A stretch of DNA of 64,000 bases from Oscillospiraceae bacterium (GCA_017848115.1 JAGAKZ010000027.1:21468-85467); one strand, 5' to 3'. Positions 8,761 through 16,070 are shown, counted from the first letter of the stretch. Made by a program: numbers and translations. The notes: generated by a model from the letters alone, not told the origin.

Positions 8761-10482
8761 TTGAAAATTCTTTTATGTGCTATTAATGCTAAATATATAC
8801 ATACAAATATTGCAGTAAGACTTATAAAAGGTTACTGTCTTTCAGCCTTGTCTTCAGATATTGATGTTGTGGAATATACGATAAACAACTATATAGACGA
8901 TATTGTTCAGGATCTGTATAAAAAATCACCTGATGTTATTGCTTTTTCATGCTACATATGGAATATTGAAATGATTAAAAAAATCATGAAAATCATGAAA
9001 GTAATAATGCCGGATATACGACTGATCATGGGTGGTCCTGAAGTTTCATATAATGCGACAGAAGTGCTGGGGGAATGCCCCGATTGTGATATAATAATCA
9101 GGGGAGAGGGCGAGAGAAGTTCTCTTGAACTTTTTTCAGCTTTTGAGAATAAAGCAGATCTGTCATATATAAATGGCATTACCTATAGAAATAATGATGG
9201 CGTTATAGTAAGCAATAACGCTTCTGTTCCTGTAGATATGTCTGATTTGCCGTTTCCATATGATGATATCACTCAGACAGATAATAAGATCTGTTATTAT
9301 GAAGCCTCCAGAGGCTGTCCTTTCAACTGCCAGTACTGTCTTTCTTCAATAGAGAAAAAAGTAAGGTTTGCACCAATTGAAAAAGTAAAAAAAGAATTAA
9401 AAATATTTATAGATCACAAAGTAAAACAAGTAAAGTTTGTAGACCGCACATTTAATGCAAACAGTAAATTTGCAGGAGAAATTATAGAATTCATCATGGA
9501 TAATGATAACGGAATAACTAATTTCCATTTTGAAGTCGCAGCTGAGCTTATGACTGAAGAGCTGATTACGTTACTGCAAAAAGCCAGAAAAGGATTATTT
9601 CAACTGGAAATCGGAGTCCAGTCTACAAATGAACAAACTTTATCGGAAATATCGAGAAAAGGGGAGTTTGAAAAAATTTGTGATGTTACAGGCAAAATCA
9701 AGTCATCGTACAATATTCACATTCACCTCGATCTTATAGCCGGTCTTCCTTATGAAAATCTGAAAAGTTTTATTTCATCGTACAACGATGTATATAGTTT
9801 AAGACCTCATCAGCTACAGTTGGGATTTTTAAAAATTTTACACGGCAGTGGTATGGAAAATATGTGTGATAAACACGGAATAAAATATTCACCATATGCA
9901 CCATATGAAATTTTAAAGACTGATGAGTTGTCATTTGATGATGTTTTATTTTTGAAAGAAATCGAAAATATGACAGAAAAATATTATAACAGCAACAGGT
10001 TTGTACATTCTATGGAATATCTTGTGAAATTTTGCGACACGCCTTTTGAAATGTACAGTAAATTTGCAAATTTTGAAAAACTGCATTTTAAAGAAAGCGC
10101 TGTCCACAATAAAAATGATTCATACAGATTTATTTTATCAGTTGTCAGAGAATTTGACGGTGCTGATATTGAAGAATTAAAGTGGTGCTTAAAACTTGAT
10201 TATATATTGCATGAAAAGCCCAAAGGAACGCCTGACTGGACCGAATGCTGTCTGAATATTTTTGACAAAAACGATGTTTATGAACGCCTGGTAAGACAAA
10301 ATATTGTTCCTGGTTATTTTCCTGAATATAGTGGATTTTCTCCAAAAGAAACAGCGAATTATACCCATATCGAAAAAATGCCTGTAAATCCGGTAAATCT
10401 GGAAAAGAAAGAAACGATCATACTTGTTAATTATAAAAACAGAGATTTATATGGCAATGCAAAATTTATGATAATTGCATAA
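8761..10482 (+). CDS. B12-binding radical SAM protein (DUF4080 type)
   Basis: 573 residues from a TTG start placed after an AGGA ribosome site that overlaps the previous stop. The N-terminus is a cobalamin-binding-like Rossmann domain (about 1-140, GGPEVSYNA and IIRGEGE motifs). The radical SAM core follows with CPFNCQYC (C186, C190, C193) for the [4Fe-4S] cluster, then a DUF4080-like C-terminal domain. The family resembles B12-dependent methyltransferases and MiaB/BchE-type enzymes; the substrate is unknown. It is the last host gene before the prophage and ends at a strong terminator. Confidence 0.88.
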   Translation: MKILLCAINAKYIHTNIAVRLIKGYCLSALSSDIDVVEYTINNYIDDIVQDLYKKSPDVIAFSCYIWNIEMIKKIMKIMKVIMPDIRLIMGGPEVSYNATEVLGECPDCDIIIRGEGERSSLELFSAFENKADLSYINGITYRNNDGVIVSNNASVPVDMSDLPFPYDDITQTDNKICYYEASRGCPFNCQYCLSSIEKKVRFAPIEKVKKELKIFIDHKVKQVKFVDRTFNANSKFAGEIIEFIMDNDNGITNFHFEVAAELMTEELITLLQKARKGLFQLEIGVQSTNEQTLSEISRKGEFEKICDVTGKIKSSYNIHIHLDLIAGLPYENLKSFISSYNDVYSLRPHQLQLGFLKILHGSGMENMCDKHGIKYSPYAPYEILKTDELSFDDVLFLKEIENMTEKYYNSNRFVHSMEYLVKFCDTPFEMYSKFANFEKLHFKESAVHNKNDSYRFILSVVREFDGADIEELKWCLKLDYILHEKPKGTPDWTECCLNIFDKNDVYERLVRQNIVPGYFPEYSGFSPKETANYTHIEKMPVNPVNLEKKETIILVNYKNRDLYGNAKFMIIA

Positions 10483-10519
10483 TGGATTATTGATTTTGCT
10501 TAAAACAAAAAATATTTTT

Positions 10520-10568
10520 ATCGTACATTGATTTATTATAAATAATAATTGATGTACGATATTTTTAT
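10520..10568 (+). terminator. Intrinsic terminator
   Basis: A 9-bp perfect stem (10520-10528 with 10552-10560) with extra pairing inside, followed by ATTTTTATTT. It ends the radical SAM transcript at the left border of the prophage. Confidence 0.75.
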
Positions 10569-10678
10569 TTCAAAAAATATTTTTTAATTTAAAACAAAAA
10601 TAAAAAAATTCTAAAATTAAGAAATACAGAAAAAAACACAGATTTGACACCAGGAAATAGCCACTCTTGTTATTTCGC

Positions 10679-10730
10679 AAAATCACACTTTTGCGAAATC
10701 GGGGAATTAATTTTTAACTCTCCTGCTATT
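10679..10730. repeat. Left 52-bp direct repeat, candidate attL
   Basis: 47 of 52 positions match 22104-22155 in the same orientation. The first half (10672-10699) is also a perfect inverted repeat with 11-bp arms ATTTCGCAAAA/TTTTGCGAAAT; the right copy lacks the left arm. The repeat overlaps the stop codon of the small gene at 10726. Position at both ends of the phage-like region makes it the best attachment-site candidate. Which recombinase would act is not visible. Confidence 0.55.
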
Positions 10731-10980
10731 CAGCAAAATATCTTTCACGCAGATAATCAAAGATTTTTTTTCGTTCTTCATCATATGTGTAACAGTAATC
10801 ATACAATGATATACATTTGCATTCCATAAGAGTTCTTAAACATGCATCAAATGCACTAAATGCAAAACAAAATTTTTCACTTTCACGACTTCGGGCTAAA
10901 ATCACAACACAAGATAAATATTCTGATAATGCCGGTTTGTCTTCTGACTTCAACTTAATTGCTAATTTTATTAGTTTCAT
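10726..10980 (-). CDS. Small hypothetical protein (84 aa)
   Basis: Start ATG at 10980 has GAGGTG seven bases upstream. The sequence is alpha-helical looking, starts MKLIKLAIKLKSEDK and is rich in Cys, Arg and aromatic residues (FAFSAFDACLRTL). No family recognised. It is the last of four small genes (11703 down to 10726) transcribed leftward at the end of the phage element. The upstream box CACCTCATTAATTATC is repeated before the neighbouring gene at 11326-11514, and a decayed copy of this gene's ribosome site and stop is found at about 22156-22193. Confidence 0.55.
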   Translation of the reverse strand: MKLIKLAIKLKSEDKPALSEYLSCVVILARSRESEKFCFAFSAFDACLRTLMECKCISLYDYCYTYDEERKKIFDYLRERYFAE

Positions 10981-11021
10981 TGTATCACACCTCATTAATT
11001 ATCTTTTTCTCAAAAATTATA

Positions 11022-11300
11022 TTATACTCTCATCACATACGCCTTAGAATGATACGATTTATAGCGACTGAGAACGTCAACAAAATATTCATAGTGACAA
11101 CCATCAATATATTCAAGACATAGAGCAGTATAGAGAACACCTTCTGCAAACTGAACTGCTTCATCATTCCATCCAGCATAACACCTGCTATACTCATTAC
11201 GCATAAAATCACTATGTGCTTTATGCAAATATTTAAAAGCAAGTCTAAAAGCCCCAAAATCCTTATACAAATCCGTCAAAGTTTCAAATTTTTTATCCAT
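11022..11300 (-). CDS. Small hypothetical protein (92 aa)
   Basis: ATG at 11300 is preceded by AAGGAG. A mostly helical protein with many aromatic residues and a CHYEYFVDVLSRY segment; no motif recognised. It is the third gene of the leftward four-gene set at the left end of the phage element. Accessory (moron-like) function is possible but only inferred. Confidence 0.55.
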   Translation of the reverse strand: MDKKFETLTDLYKDFGAFRLAFKYLHKAHSDFMRNEYSRCYAGWNDEAVQFAEGVLYTALCLEYIDGCHYEYFVDVLSRYKSYHSKAYVMRV

Positions 11301-11325
11301 ATAAATAACTCCTTATCACACCTCA

Positions 11326-11514
11326 TTAATTATCTTTTTCAATTATCTTTTTCTCGAAGCCTATATACAACTCTATTGCATATGCTCTAAGTTCCGGAGT
11401 CAGATGATGTCTGTATAAGCTCTCGGCTTCCATGATCATCTTAGAACATGAAACATGCCGAACATAAAATGCTTTGTGTACAAAATTATATACTGAATTT
11501 TCTATATCTATCAT
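11326..11514 (-). CDS. Small hypothetical protein (62 aa)
   Basis: ATG at 11514 lies directly against the TAA (complement) of the upstream gene, so the two are translationally coupled. Begins MIDIENSVYNFVHKAF; helical, soluble, no recognised family. Member of the four-gene leftward set. Confidence 0.5.
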   Translation of the reverse strand: MIDIENSVYNFVHKAFYVRHVSCSKMIMEAESLYRHHLTPELRAYAIELYIGFEKKIIEKDN

Positions 11515-11703
11515 TTAATCACGTCCTAAATTTCTGAGATAATCTCGCATTTCTCTGCGGAAGTCTCGAATTTTTGTACAGGTATCATATAAATCGCATA
11601 TTGTGCATTGAAAACAATCTGTAGTGTGTTCGCAGTCGGTGCAGTCCTGGTGGCACTCTGATTTATATTGACACTGTAAGTTATCACATACTAAGTTATA
11701 CAT
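11515..11703 (-). CDS. Small Cys-rich hypothetical protein (62 aa)
   Basis: 62 residues with ten cysteines, spaced as in small zinc-ribbon or knuckle proteins (CDNLQCQYKSECHQDC, then CEHTTDCFQCTICDLYDTC). GAGGTG ribosome site upstream of the ATG at 11703. The gene follows the terminator of the coiled-coil cassette, so its transcription depends on read-through or an unseen promoter. Zinc binding is inferred from cysteine spacing; no function known. Confidence 0.55.
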   Translation of the reverse strand: MYNLVCDNLQCQYKSECHQDCTDCEHTTDCFQCTICDLYDTCTKIRDFRREMRDYLRNLGRD

Positions 11704-11716
11704 TGCGTTTCACCTC

Positions 11717-11749
11717 AAAAAAATATGCGGTACTGTTTCCAGCACCGCA
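11717..11749 (-). terminator. Intrinsic terminator of the left coiled-coil cassette
   Basis: Ten-bp stem (11726-11735 with 11740-11749, one G-U) with a four-base loop (GAAA on the minus strand), followed on the minus strand by T-A-T-T7. Structurally equivalent to the hairpin after the right-hand paralogue (22194-22234). Confidence 0.85.
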
Positions 11750-11766
11750 AGTTAATGTTATGTAGT

Positions 11767-12018
11767 TTATGATGATTTCTTTACAGGGAATTTTACTACT
11801 GCTTCGACTTCTGAAACAGCGTCAGCCCATTCTATCAAAGTGTTTACAGCTGTTCTTGTTATTTCTGTATCTTCTTTGATTTCTGATACTTCTTCTTTGA
11901 TGTTTGAAACATCTGTTTTTAACACTGAAACATCAGTTTTTAATGCTGAAACATCAGTTTCAAGACTTTTTAAACGTTCGTTCATCTCAGTAAGAAGAGT
12001 TAAAATCTTTTCGTCCAT
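11767..12018 (-). CDS. Coiled-coil protein with heptad repeats, left copy
   Basis: 83 residues from the ATG at 12018 (AGGTGA upstream). Starts MDEKILTLLTEM and continues as an uninterrupted amphipathic coiled coil with an exact heptad repeat unit LKTDVSx/LETDVSx, then a short C-terminal tail. A paralogue with nearly identical promoter, leader and first ten residues is at 22243-22551. Related short coiled-coil proteins are common in Firmicutes accessory DNA; function unknown. Own promoter and terminator. Confidence 0.7.
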   Translation of the reverse strand: MDEKILTLLTEMNERLKSLETDVSALKTDVSVLKTDVSNIKEEVSEIKEDTEITRTAVNTLIEWADAVSEVEAVVKFPVKKSS

Positions 12019-12037
12019 CTGAATCACCTCACTTATA

Positions 12038-12066
12038 ATTATATGCGGTTTATATTCTGTTGTCAA
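12038..12066 (-). promoter_or_regulatory. Consensus promoter of the left coiled-coil gene
   Basis: Minus strand TTGACA (12061-12066), 17 nt, TATAAT (12038-12043). The same promoter, with 15 of 17 spacer bases identical, precedes the right-hand paralogue. Confidence 0.85.
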
Positions 12067-12227
12067 GTTTCTTTATTTTTTCGGTAAGCCCGGCAATAAT
12101 GGCACTTGTTACCGCCGTTTACCTGTTTCCGAAATTCTCAACTCTCAGCTCGTCCATCCTGGAAACTTGCTACGGTGTGCCTTGCCGTTCTCAGTCCTGA
12201 TTGTTTGCTATCTCTTCCACTGTTTAT
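12067..12227. other. Gene-free, structured, relatively GC-rich stretch
   Basis: About 160 bp without a gene, less AT-rich than its surroundings. It contains paired segments CGGTAA...TTACCG (about 12081-12113) and GTTTCC...GGAAAC. It begins immediately after a leftward promoter (12228-12256). It could be a small structured RNA or a single-strand replication signal; the sequence does not decide between them. Confidence 0.4.
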
Positions 12228-12256
12228 ATTATAGCATACTTACTCAATGATTACAA
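12228..12256 (-). promoter_or_regulatory. Leftward promoter opposite the RHH gene
   Basis: Minus strand TTGTAA (12251-12256), 17 nt, TATAAT (12228-12233). An operator-like TTGAGTAAGTAT element (12236-12247, minus strand) lies inside the spacer. The only sequence immediately downstream is the structured gene-free stretch, then the coiled-coil gene. Confidence 0.6.
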
Positions 12257-12305
12257 TTGACGAATCAAACAAACTTGAGTAAGTATATTTGTGTAATCGG
12301 CATAC

Positions 12306-12334
12306 TTGAGTAAAATACAAATTGATGATATAAT
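12306..12334 (+). promoter_or_regulatory. RHH gene promoter with overlapping operator
   Basis: TTGAGT (12306-12311), 17 nt, TATAAT (12329-12334). The -35 is embedded in a TACTTGAGTA element. The same element occurs at about 12273-12286 and, inverted, at 12236-12247. Three sites around divergent promoters suggest autoregulation by the ribbon-helix-helix protein encoded next. Confidence 0.6.
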
Positions 12335-12358
12335 ATAATACTGAAAGGAAGTGATAAC

Positions 12359-12562
12359 ATGGGTAAAACATCTTCTGAGTCCAAGAACAAATATAATGCT
12401 AAAGCTTATGATAGAGTAAGTGTTATGTTGAAAAAAGGACAAAGAGAAATAATCGCAGATTATGCAAGCAGTCAAGGGTTAAGCCTGAACGGCTATATCA
12501 ATAAGCTGATATCTGAAGACATGGGCGAAGCTCTGACCAACGTCAAACCTGATGCAGAATAA
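12359..12562 (+). CDS. Ribbon-helix-helix (Arc/CopG-like) DNA-binding protein
   Basis: 67 residues with the pattern KAYDRVSVMLKKGQREI...YASSQGLSLNGYINKLI, characteristic of plasmid and phage RHH regulators: one beta strand, then two helices with the G-x-S-x-N-G-Y/F-I turn. AAAGGAAGTG precedes the ATG. It is convergent with the phage rep operon, with a shared terminator between. A copy-number or transcription repressor role acting on the TTGAGTA sites upstream is inferred. Confidence 0.8.
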   Translation: MGKTSSESKNKYNAKAYDRVSVMLKKGQREIIADYASSQGLSLNGYINKLISEDMGEALTNVKPDAE

Positions 12563-12569
12563 GAAATCC

Positions 12570-12602
12570 GGAAGACCTTATTTTTTAGGGTCTTCCCTTT
12601 TT
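12570..12602. terminator. Bidirectional terminator between RHH gene and phage rep operon
   Basis: 8-9 bp stem GGAAGACC/GGGTCTTCC (12570-12577 with 12588-12596) with T runs on the + strand. It overlaps the stop codon of the convergent 77-aa gene. Confidence 0.75.
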
Positions 12603-12811
12603 ATTCTCTGCTGTTTCTTTTCTTCCAGGACTTTTATAACTTCGAGTATTTCTTCTTTCGTAAGTTCACTATTTGCTATGCCTTTTTTGACTTTTCTTCT
12701 ATAATCGAAGTAATCAACAGCCTTATACATAGCAGTAAATAAAAAAATACATGGGAATACAGTTGGTATCGCCTCGGCTATGTCTCTAAAGCAATCAATA
12801 AATTCATTCAT
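12578..12811 (-). CDS. Coat-like small membrane protein (77 aa)
   Basis: Contains one transmembrane segment IPTVFPCIFLFTAMYKA that closely matches IPTVFPAIFGVTAIRKA in the candidate major coat protein (18382-18564), followed by a long charged coiled-coil tail ending in KKK-rich sequence. It is probably a coat paralogue turned minor virion or assembly protein (inference). Its start overlaps the upstream gene's 3' end by 8 nt. It is the last gene of the leftward rep operon. Confidence 0.6.
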   Translation of the reverse strand: MNEFIDCFRDIAEAIPTVFPCIFLFTAMYKAVDYFDYRRKVKKGIANSELTKEEILEVIKVLEEKKQQRIKREDPKK

Positions 12812-13019
12812 TGTTTAATTTCTCCTCTTCATCGATAATCTTTTCTAAATTAGCAGTATTTGCATTCTTAATCATTCTAACAAGGTAATTCTGAAATGCA
12901 GCAAAAGAAGGAGAACTTTTGCGGAGTTCTTCAGCAAATTTTGCTGCACCTTCAGAAGAATTAAAAGCCTCATAAGCTTTAGGAATAACATATTTAACAT
13001 CTTTACATCTGTTTGTCAT
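12804..13019 (-). CDS. Small charged protein (71 aa), module copy 1
   Basis: Soluble helical protein ending NLEKIIDEEEKLNNE, similar to the C-terminus HLEKIIEEKERLSNDN of the gene at 13301. AGGAGAGATTAAGCAATG leader is identical to that of the gene at 13036, so the region duplicated at the DNA level. Overlaps the downstream membrane-protein gene. Function unknown. Confidence 0.55.
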   Translation of the reverse strand: MTNRCKDVKYVIPKAYEAFNSSEGAAKFAEELRKSSPSFAAFQNYLVRMIKNANTANLEKIIDEEEKLNNE

Positions 13020-13035
13020 TGCTTAATCTCTCCTT

Positions 13036-13311
13036 TTAATCATCATAATGTTTATAATACTTTGTGAACAAATTTTGACTATCTGCAGAAATAGGATTTG
13101 AAAGCTTAACATCTTCATGATCTGAGCTTTTATCTTCAAGATCTGTATCAGAAGTAATAGAATAACAGCTACTATGTCCATGAGTAACTAAGATAGTAAA
13201 AAGTTTAATAGCGAAGATAAGAAGCATAACTGGAAGGATAATAAAAAGCAAATCAGAAAGTATTGATTCGAGTAACTCTATAGATTCAATAATCAATTCG
13301 TTAGTTGTCAT
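13036..13311 (-). CDS. Small membrane protein (91 aa), module copy 2
   Basis: Acidic N-terminus, one transmembrane helix (about 19-43, SDLLFIILPVMLLIFAIKLF), polar Ser/Asp-rich tail. Size and topology fit a minor inovirus coat or assembly protein, but no direct homology is visible. Ribosome site AGGAGA. Overlaps the upstream gene by 11 nt. In position it corresponds to the coat-like gene at 12578. Confidence 0.55.
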   Translation of the reverse strand: MTTNELIIESIELLESILSDLLFIILPVMLLIFAIKLFTILVTHGHSSCYSITSDTDLEDKSSDHEDVKLSNPISADSQNLFTKYYKHYDD

Positions 13312-13597
13312 TGCTTAATCTCTCCTTTTCTTCAATAATCTTTTCAAGATGTTCTCGATAGATGTAATATAACTCTCCTGGATCGTCCGGAGCTATCTTG
13401 ACTATCTGCATGATATGTGATGAGAATTCTTTGAAGGCTATGAACTGACTTGTTGTGATCCGGAGCTCTTCGAGCAGAATATCATCAAAATTTCTGATTC
13501 TGACTTGTCGTTGCAGTGCGTTTATTTGTGCTTCGTAAAATTCATACTTGTGTATGATGTATTCTGAGATCAACTCTCTATATGTTTTTCTTGCCAT
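13301..13597 (-). CDS. Small charged protein (98 aa), module copy 2
   Basis: The ATG at 13597 is favoured over an upstream GTG by the AGGTG ribosome site six bases before it. Helical; begins MARKTYRELISEY. The C-terminal EKIIEEKERLSN motif is shared with the gene at 12804. Its 5' end overlaps the 48-aa gene by 20 nt and its 3' end overlaps the next gene, showing tight translational coupling. Function unknown; phage replication or assembly accessory by position. Confidence 0.55.
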   Translation of the reverse strand: MARKTYRELISEYIIHKYEFYEAQINALQRQVRIRNFDDILLEELRITTSQFIAFKEFSSHIMQIVKIAPDDPGELYYIYREHLEKIIEEKERLSNDN

Positions 13598-13724
13598 GCT
13601 TTGCACCTACTTTTTTTATCGTGCCGGCGAGAAATAAAAATGCTTTAAGCAATAGTGTTATAGAAACTATGAAAACAGTAAGAAACAAAACGAACATTAT
13701 TCCGTAAACAAAAAATTTAAACAT
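13578..13724 (-). CDS. 48-aa membrane protein between rep and the duplicated modules
   Basis: ATG at 13724 follows GAGGTG that is itself inside the end of rep, and begins one base after the rep stop. Encodes MFKFFVYGIMFVLFLTVF..., a single long hydrophobic helix (about 4-37) and a basic tail with Lys/Gly/His. Short hydrophobic protein with basic C-terminus: pVII/pIX-like or holin-like by topology only. Confidence 0.6.
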   Translation of the reverse strand: MFKFFVYGIMFVLFLTVFIVSITLLLKAFLFLAGTIKKVGAKHGKKNI

Positions 13725-13725
13725 T

Positions 13726-15003
13726 CTAACACCTCATTTTTAATTGTCGTTGCTCCAGTTCCTGAAGGATCAGGAAGGAGTTTTCGTTTGCTGTATTAAT
13801 TATTTGTGATGCTTCTTTCCAGGACAAACACGGATGCGGACTTGATGCGTAATCTGATGCACACTCTGCTATCTTAATTTCTGATGTTACAGTATTCTTT
13901 GATTTGCGCTTTATACGTTTTTTCTTATTGTAAAACTCATATGTAAGAGTATTACTGTAATTATCGCCATCGGAAATAGATACAGCTTTTGAAAATGTTC
14001 TGACTGCTTCGGATCCGATTTCAAGAAGTGCATCACCGTAAAGACAATATCTTGATTCAGGGCGTTTAATTCCCCTGGAACATCTGTATATATGAAATCC
14101 CGGAGGATATAATGAAAGTCGACCGCCTTTCACAAATTTCTTTTTCTTCTTACCTGAACAGGATCCATAGCGATCATAATCAGGAACGCTCATTTCTTTG
14201 ATCTGGAGTTTATTTGATTCAACATTGAGATATTGAGTCTGACTCATATCATCAGTTACTTCAATATCTGCTAAGTATGCAGTAAGATAAGCGCCGACGT
14301 TATCAACGTTGTCTATTTTTCTTGTTGTTGTAAATCCCCTCTTTGTTTCAGAGCGTCCGGAGTTCCAAAGAGAATAGACAACGTTGTTATCTATAAATTT
14401 AATCTGTTTGTTGAAGATGTAAATGATATGTGCATGCCATGCACCTCTTGACTGAGGTTCAACTACAGAAATGTATTCATATGTTAAGTTGAGATTTCGA
14501 CCATGACTATCAGTAAGTGTTGAAATATAACGCTTGAATCGTTTGTTGAATGAGGACAAGTCTTTCATGAGCTGTTTGGAATCTGTCATGTTTTCCGCAT
14601 AAGTCAGTGTAATAAACTTGCATTTACGAGTATCAGTGACATTTGTATTGATCAATGCACGAAGTCTCTTAAATGTTTTTCTTATTTCATTAGGACCTTG
14701 CGCCCTGTTCTGAGTGCTGTTATACTTTTTCATGTGATATGTATAACCATTTTCGGCAGTATGTAATTCAAATCGGGATGACTTTCCAGAGAGTGATTGA
14801 TACTGAGGATAATCTATACATTCACCATCAGCGTTAAAAAGTGGCTCTTTCGAGTTATAGTAATGATCACGATCAATTTTAATTATGCCATTGCCGGAAG
14901 ACTTATGATCATAAGCCATTATCTCGAAAATATTACCTTGTGGAGTGAATTTTACGAAACGATTAAACTTTATTTTCTTAGCCTCAACATTCTGAACTAT
15001 CAT
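13726..15003 (-). CDS. HUH rolling-circle replication initiator (phage Rep, pII role)
   Basis: 425 residues with the three HUH motifs in order: KFITLTYAE (129-137), GAWHAHIIY with H190-A-H192 (metal-binding HUH), and VGAYLTAYLA with Y239 and Y243 spaced YxxxY as in phiX174 gpA-type two-tyrosine initiators. It nicks one strand of the double-stranded circular form and joins covalently to the 5' end. Ribosome site GAGGTGA. A probable target (CTTG^AT core) lies 54-85 bases upstream of the start. It heads the second part of the phage operon. Confidence 0.92.
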   Translation of the reverse strand: MIVQNVEAKKIKFNRFVKFTPQGNIFEIMAYDHKSSGNGIIKIDRDHYYNSKEPLFNADGECIDYPQYQSLSGKSSRFELHTAENGYTYHMKKYNSTQNRAQGPNEIRKTFKRLRALINTNVTDTRKCKFITLTYAENMTDSKQLMKDLSSFNKRFKRYISTLTDSHGRNLNLTYEYISVVEPQSRGAWHAHIIYIFNKQIKFIDNNVVYSLWNSGRSETKRGFTTTRKIDNVDNVGAYLTAYLADIEVTDDMSQTQYLNVESNKLQIKEMSVPDYDRYGSCSGKKKKKFVKGGRLSLYPPGFHIYRCSRGIKRPESRYCLYGDALLEIGSEAVRTFSKAVSISDGDNYSNTLTYEFYNKKKRIKRKSKNTVTSEIKIAECASDYASSPHPCLSWKEASQIINTANENSFLILQELEQRQLKMRC

Positions 15004-15056
15004 GTTTTTCTCACCTCTTGTATTGTTTTTTTTGTTTTTTTAGGGGAAATCAGTAA

Positions 15057-15088
15057 CGGCAACTTATAACCTTGTAATCAAGTTAAAA
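15057..15088 (-). promoter_or_regulatory. Candidate Rep nick site / plus-strand origin
   Basis: On the minus strand it reads AACTTGATTACAAGG then TTATAAGTTGCCG. The AACTTG^AT core matches the phiX174 gpA cleavage core, and the CTTGAT...AAGG...TTGCCG arrangement resembles pC194/pUB110-type double-strand origins (from memory of those sequences). Predicted cleavage between 15079 and 15078. The nicked strand would be the gene-coding strand, as in Ff phages. Confidence 0.6.
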
Positions 15089-15152
15089 GGGCTTCGCCCT
15101 GCGCCCTGCGGACGCCCCCCTCTGACAGCAAGCTGCAGAGGGGGGCGTCCGC
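15088..15152. repeat. GC-rich hairpin cluster: origin/packaging-signal candidate
   Basis: A perfect 17-bp stem (15108-15124 with 15136-15152) starts at the base next to the zot stop codon. A second small hairpin AGGGC-TTC-GCCCT (15088-15100) lies beside it and on the minus strand ends in TTTT, so it could also terminate the zot transcript. Base composition is unlike anything around it. Confidence 0.7.
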
Positions 15153-16058
15153 TTAGGGCTTGCTGGGCGTTTTCCGTTTTAACTTTGATGATACCTCAAA
15201 GGTTACAGGATCCGCCGTCAACTGTTCATTTCTTGCTTTCCATCCTTTCAGGGTCAGGCGTGCGACCTTGGCTCTCGTGTCATAGCTTCCCCTGATTTCG
15301 TCTGTATGTACAAAGAAATATGTTTTGTACTTGCGAAGCTTCTGAATCTCAGCGTCAAACTGTTTGATGTATGGGCGATAGATACGGACTACAGTAAGAC
15401 AGCCGGCGATTGTAAACGGCTTGACGTAGTAGTCTATCTGTTCACGCAGCGCAGCAGATAAACGATTAAATCTTTGTGTAGTCATAACTATCATCTTGTG
15501 CTGTTTGCGCTCCTGACAGATTTCTTGAAGGACTTCGGGAGGGAAATTTCTTGACTCGGCGCTGTTAAACCAATTCTGCGCTTCGTCAAGCACAACGACC
15601 ATACCGTCATTTCCATTATCGTTAAATACGAAATCGTTAGGATCCGTTATCAACTGATCCGAGAAAGCTAAATCAATGTTTGATAGTATCTTGCAACGTG
15701 GAAACTTAGCTTTAATTGAATGTAGCATATCAACTAAAGCTATAGTCTTGCCTGAGCCTTGCTGTCCAACAAAACACCACAAGCCATACATGTTAAACTC
15801 GTCCGGATCAATAAGAAGACGATCAAGGACAAAACGCCTGGGGAAATCCCAGAATATTTGTATAAATCCGTTGCGCTTGGTTGATGTATTTACATAAGAA
15901 CTTTTCTTTTTTCGTATCTTTTTGAAAAAAACAAAATATATAAACCATATAAAGCACGCAAATACAAAGGGTATTAAGACAATCGCAACCAGGGCGAGGA
16001 TAAATCCGAAGATCTGAAAAAACATCTTAAGTATTGGAATCGTAGCTTGTAAAAACAT
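15153..16058 (-). CDS. Zot-like inovirus assembly ATPase (pI role)
   Basis: 301 residues. N-terminal transmembrane region (about 14-45), then a P-loop NTPase: Walker A VGQQGSGKT (97-105), Walker B VVVLDEAQ with D158/E159, and a TTQRFNRL sensor-like motif, as in Zot/pI proteins that drive extrusion of filamentous phage through the membrane. The single membrane helix is N-terminal here. Ribosome site GAGGTG; it follows the pVI-like gene by 12 nt. No secretin (pIV) gene is present, which fits a host without an outer membrane. Confidence 0.92.
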   Translation of the reverse strand: MFLQATIPILKMFFQIFGFILALVAIVLIPFVFACFIWFIYFVFFKKIRKKKSSYVNTSTKRNGFIQIFWDFPRRFVLDRLLIDPDEFNMYGLWCFVGQQGSGKTIALVDMLHSIKAKFPRCKILSNIDLAFSDQLITDPNDFVFNDNGNDGMVVVLDEAQNWFNSAESRNFPPEVLQEICQERKQHKMIVMTTQRFNRLSAALREQIDYYVKPFTIAGCLTVVRIYRPYIKQFDAEIQKLRKYKTYFFVHTDEIRGSYDTRAKVARLTLKGWKARNEQLTADPVTFEVSSKLKRKTPSKP

Positions 16059-16070
16059 ATATACACCTCA

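Noticed and set aside
12243-12475. Minus-strand frame across the RHH gene
   Set aside because: Shadow of the RHH gene and its promoter; composition not protein-like and no ribosome site.
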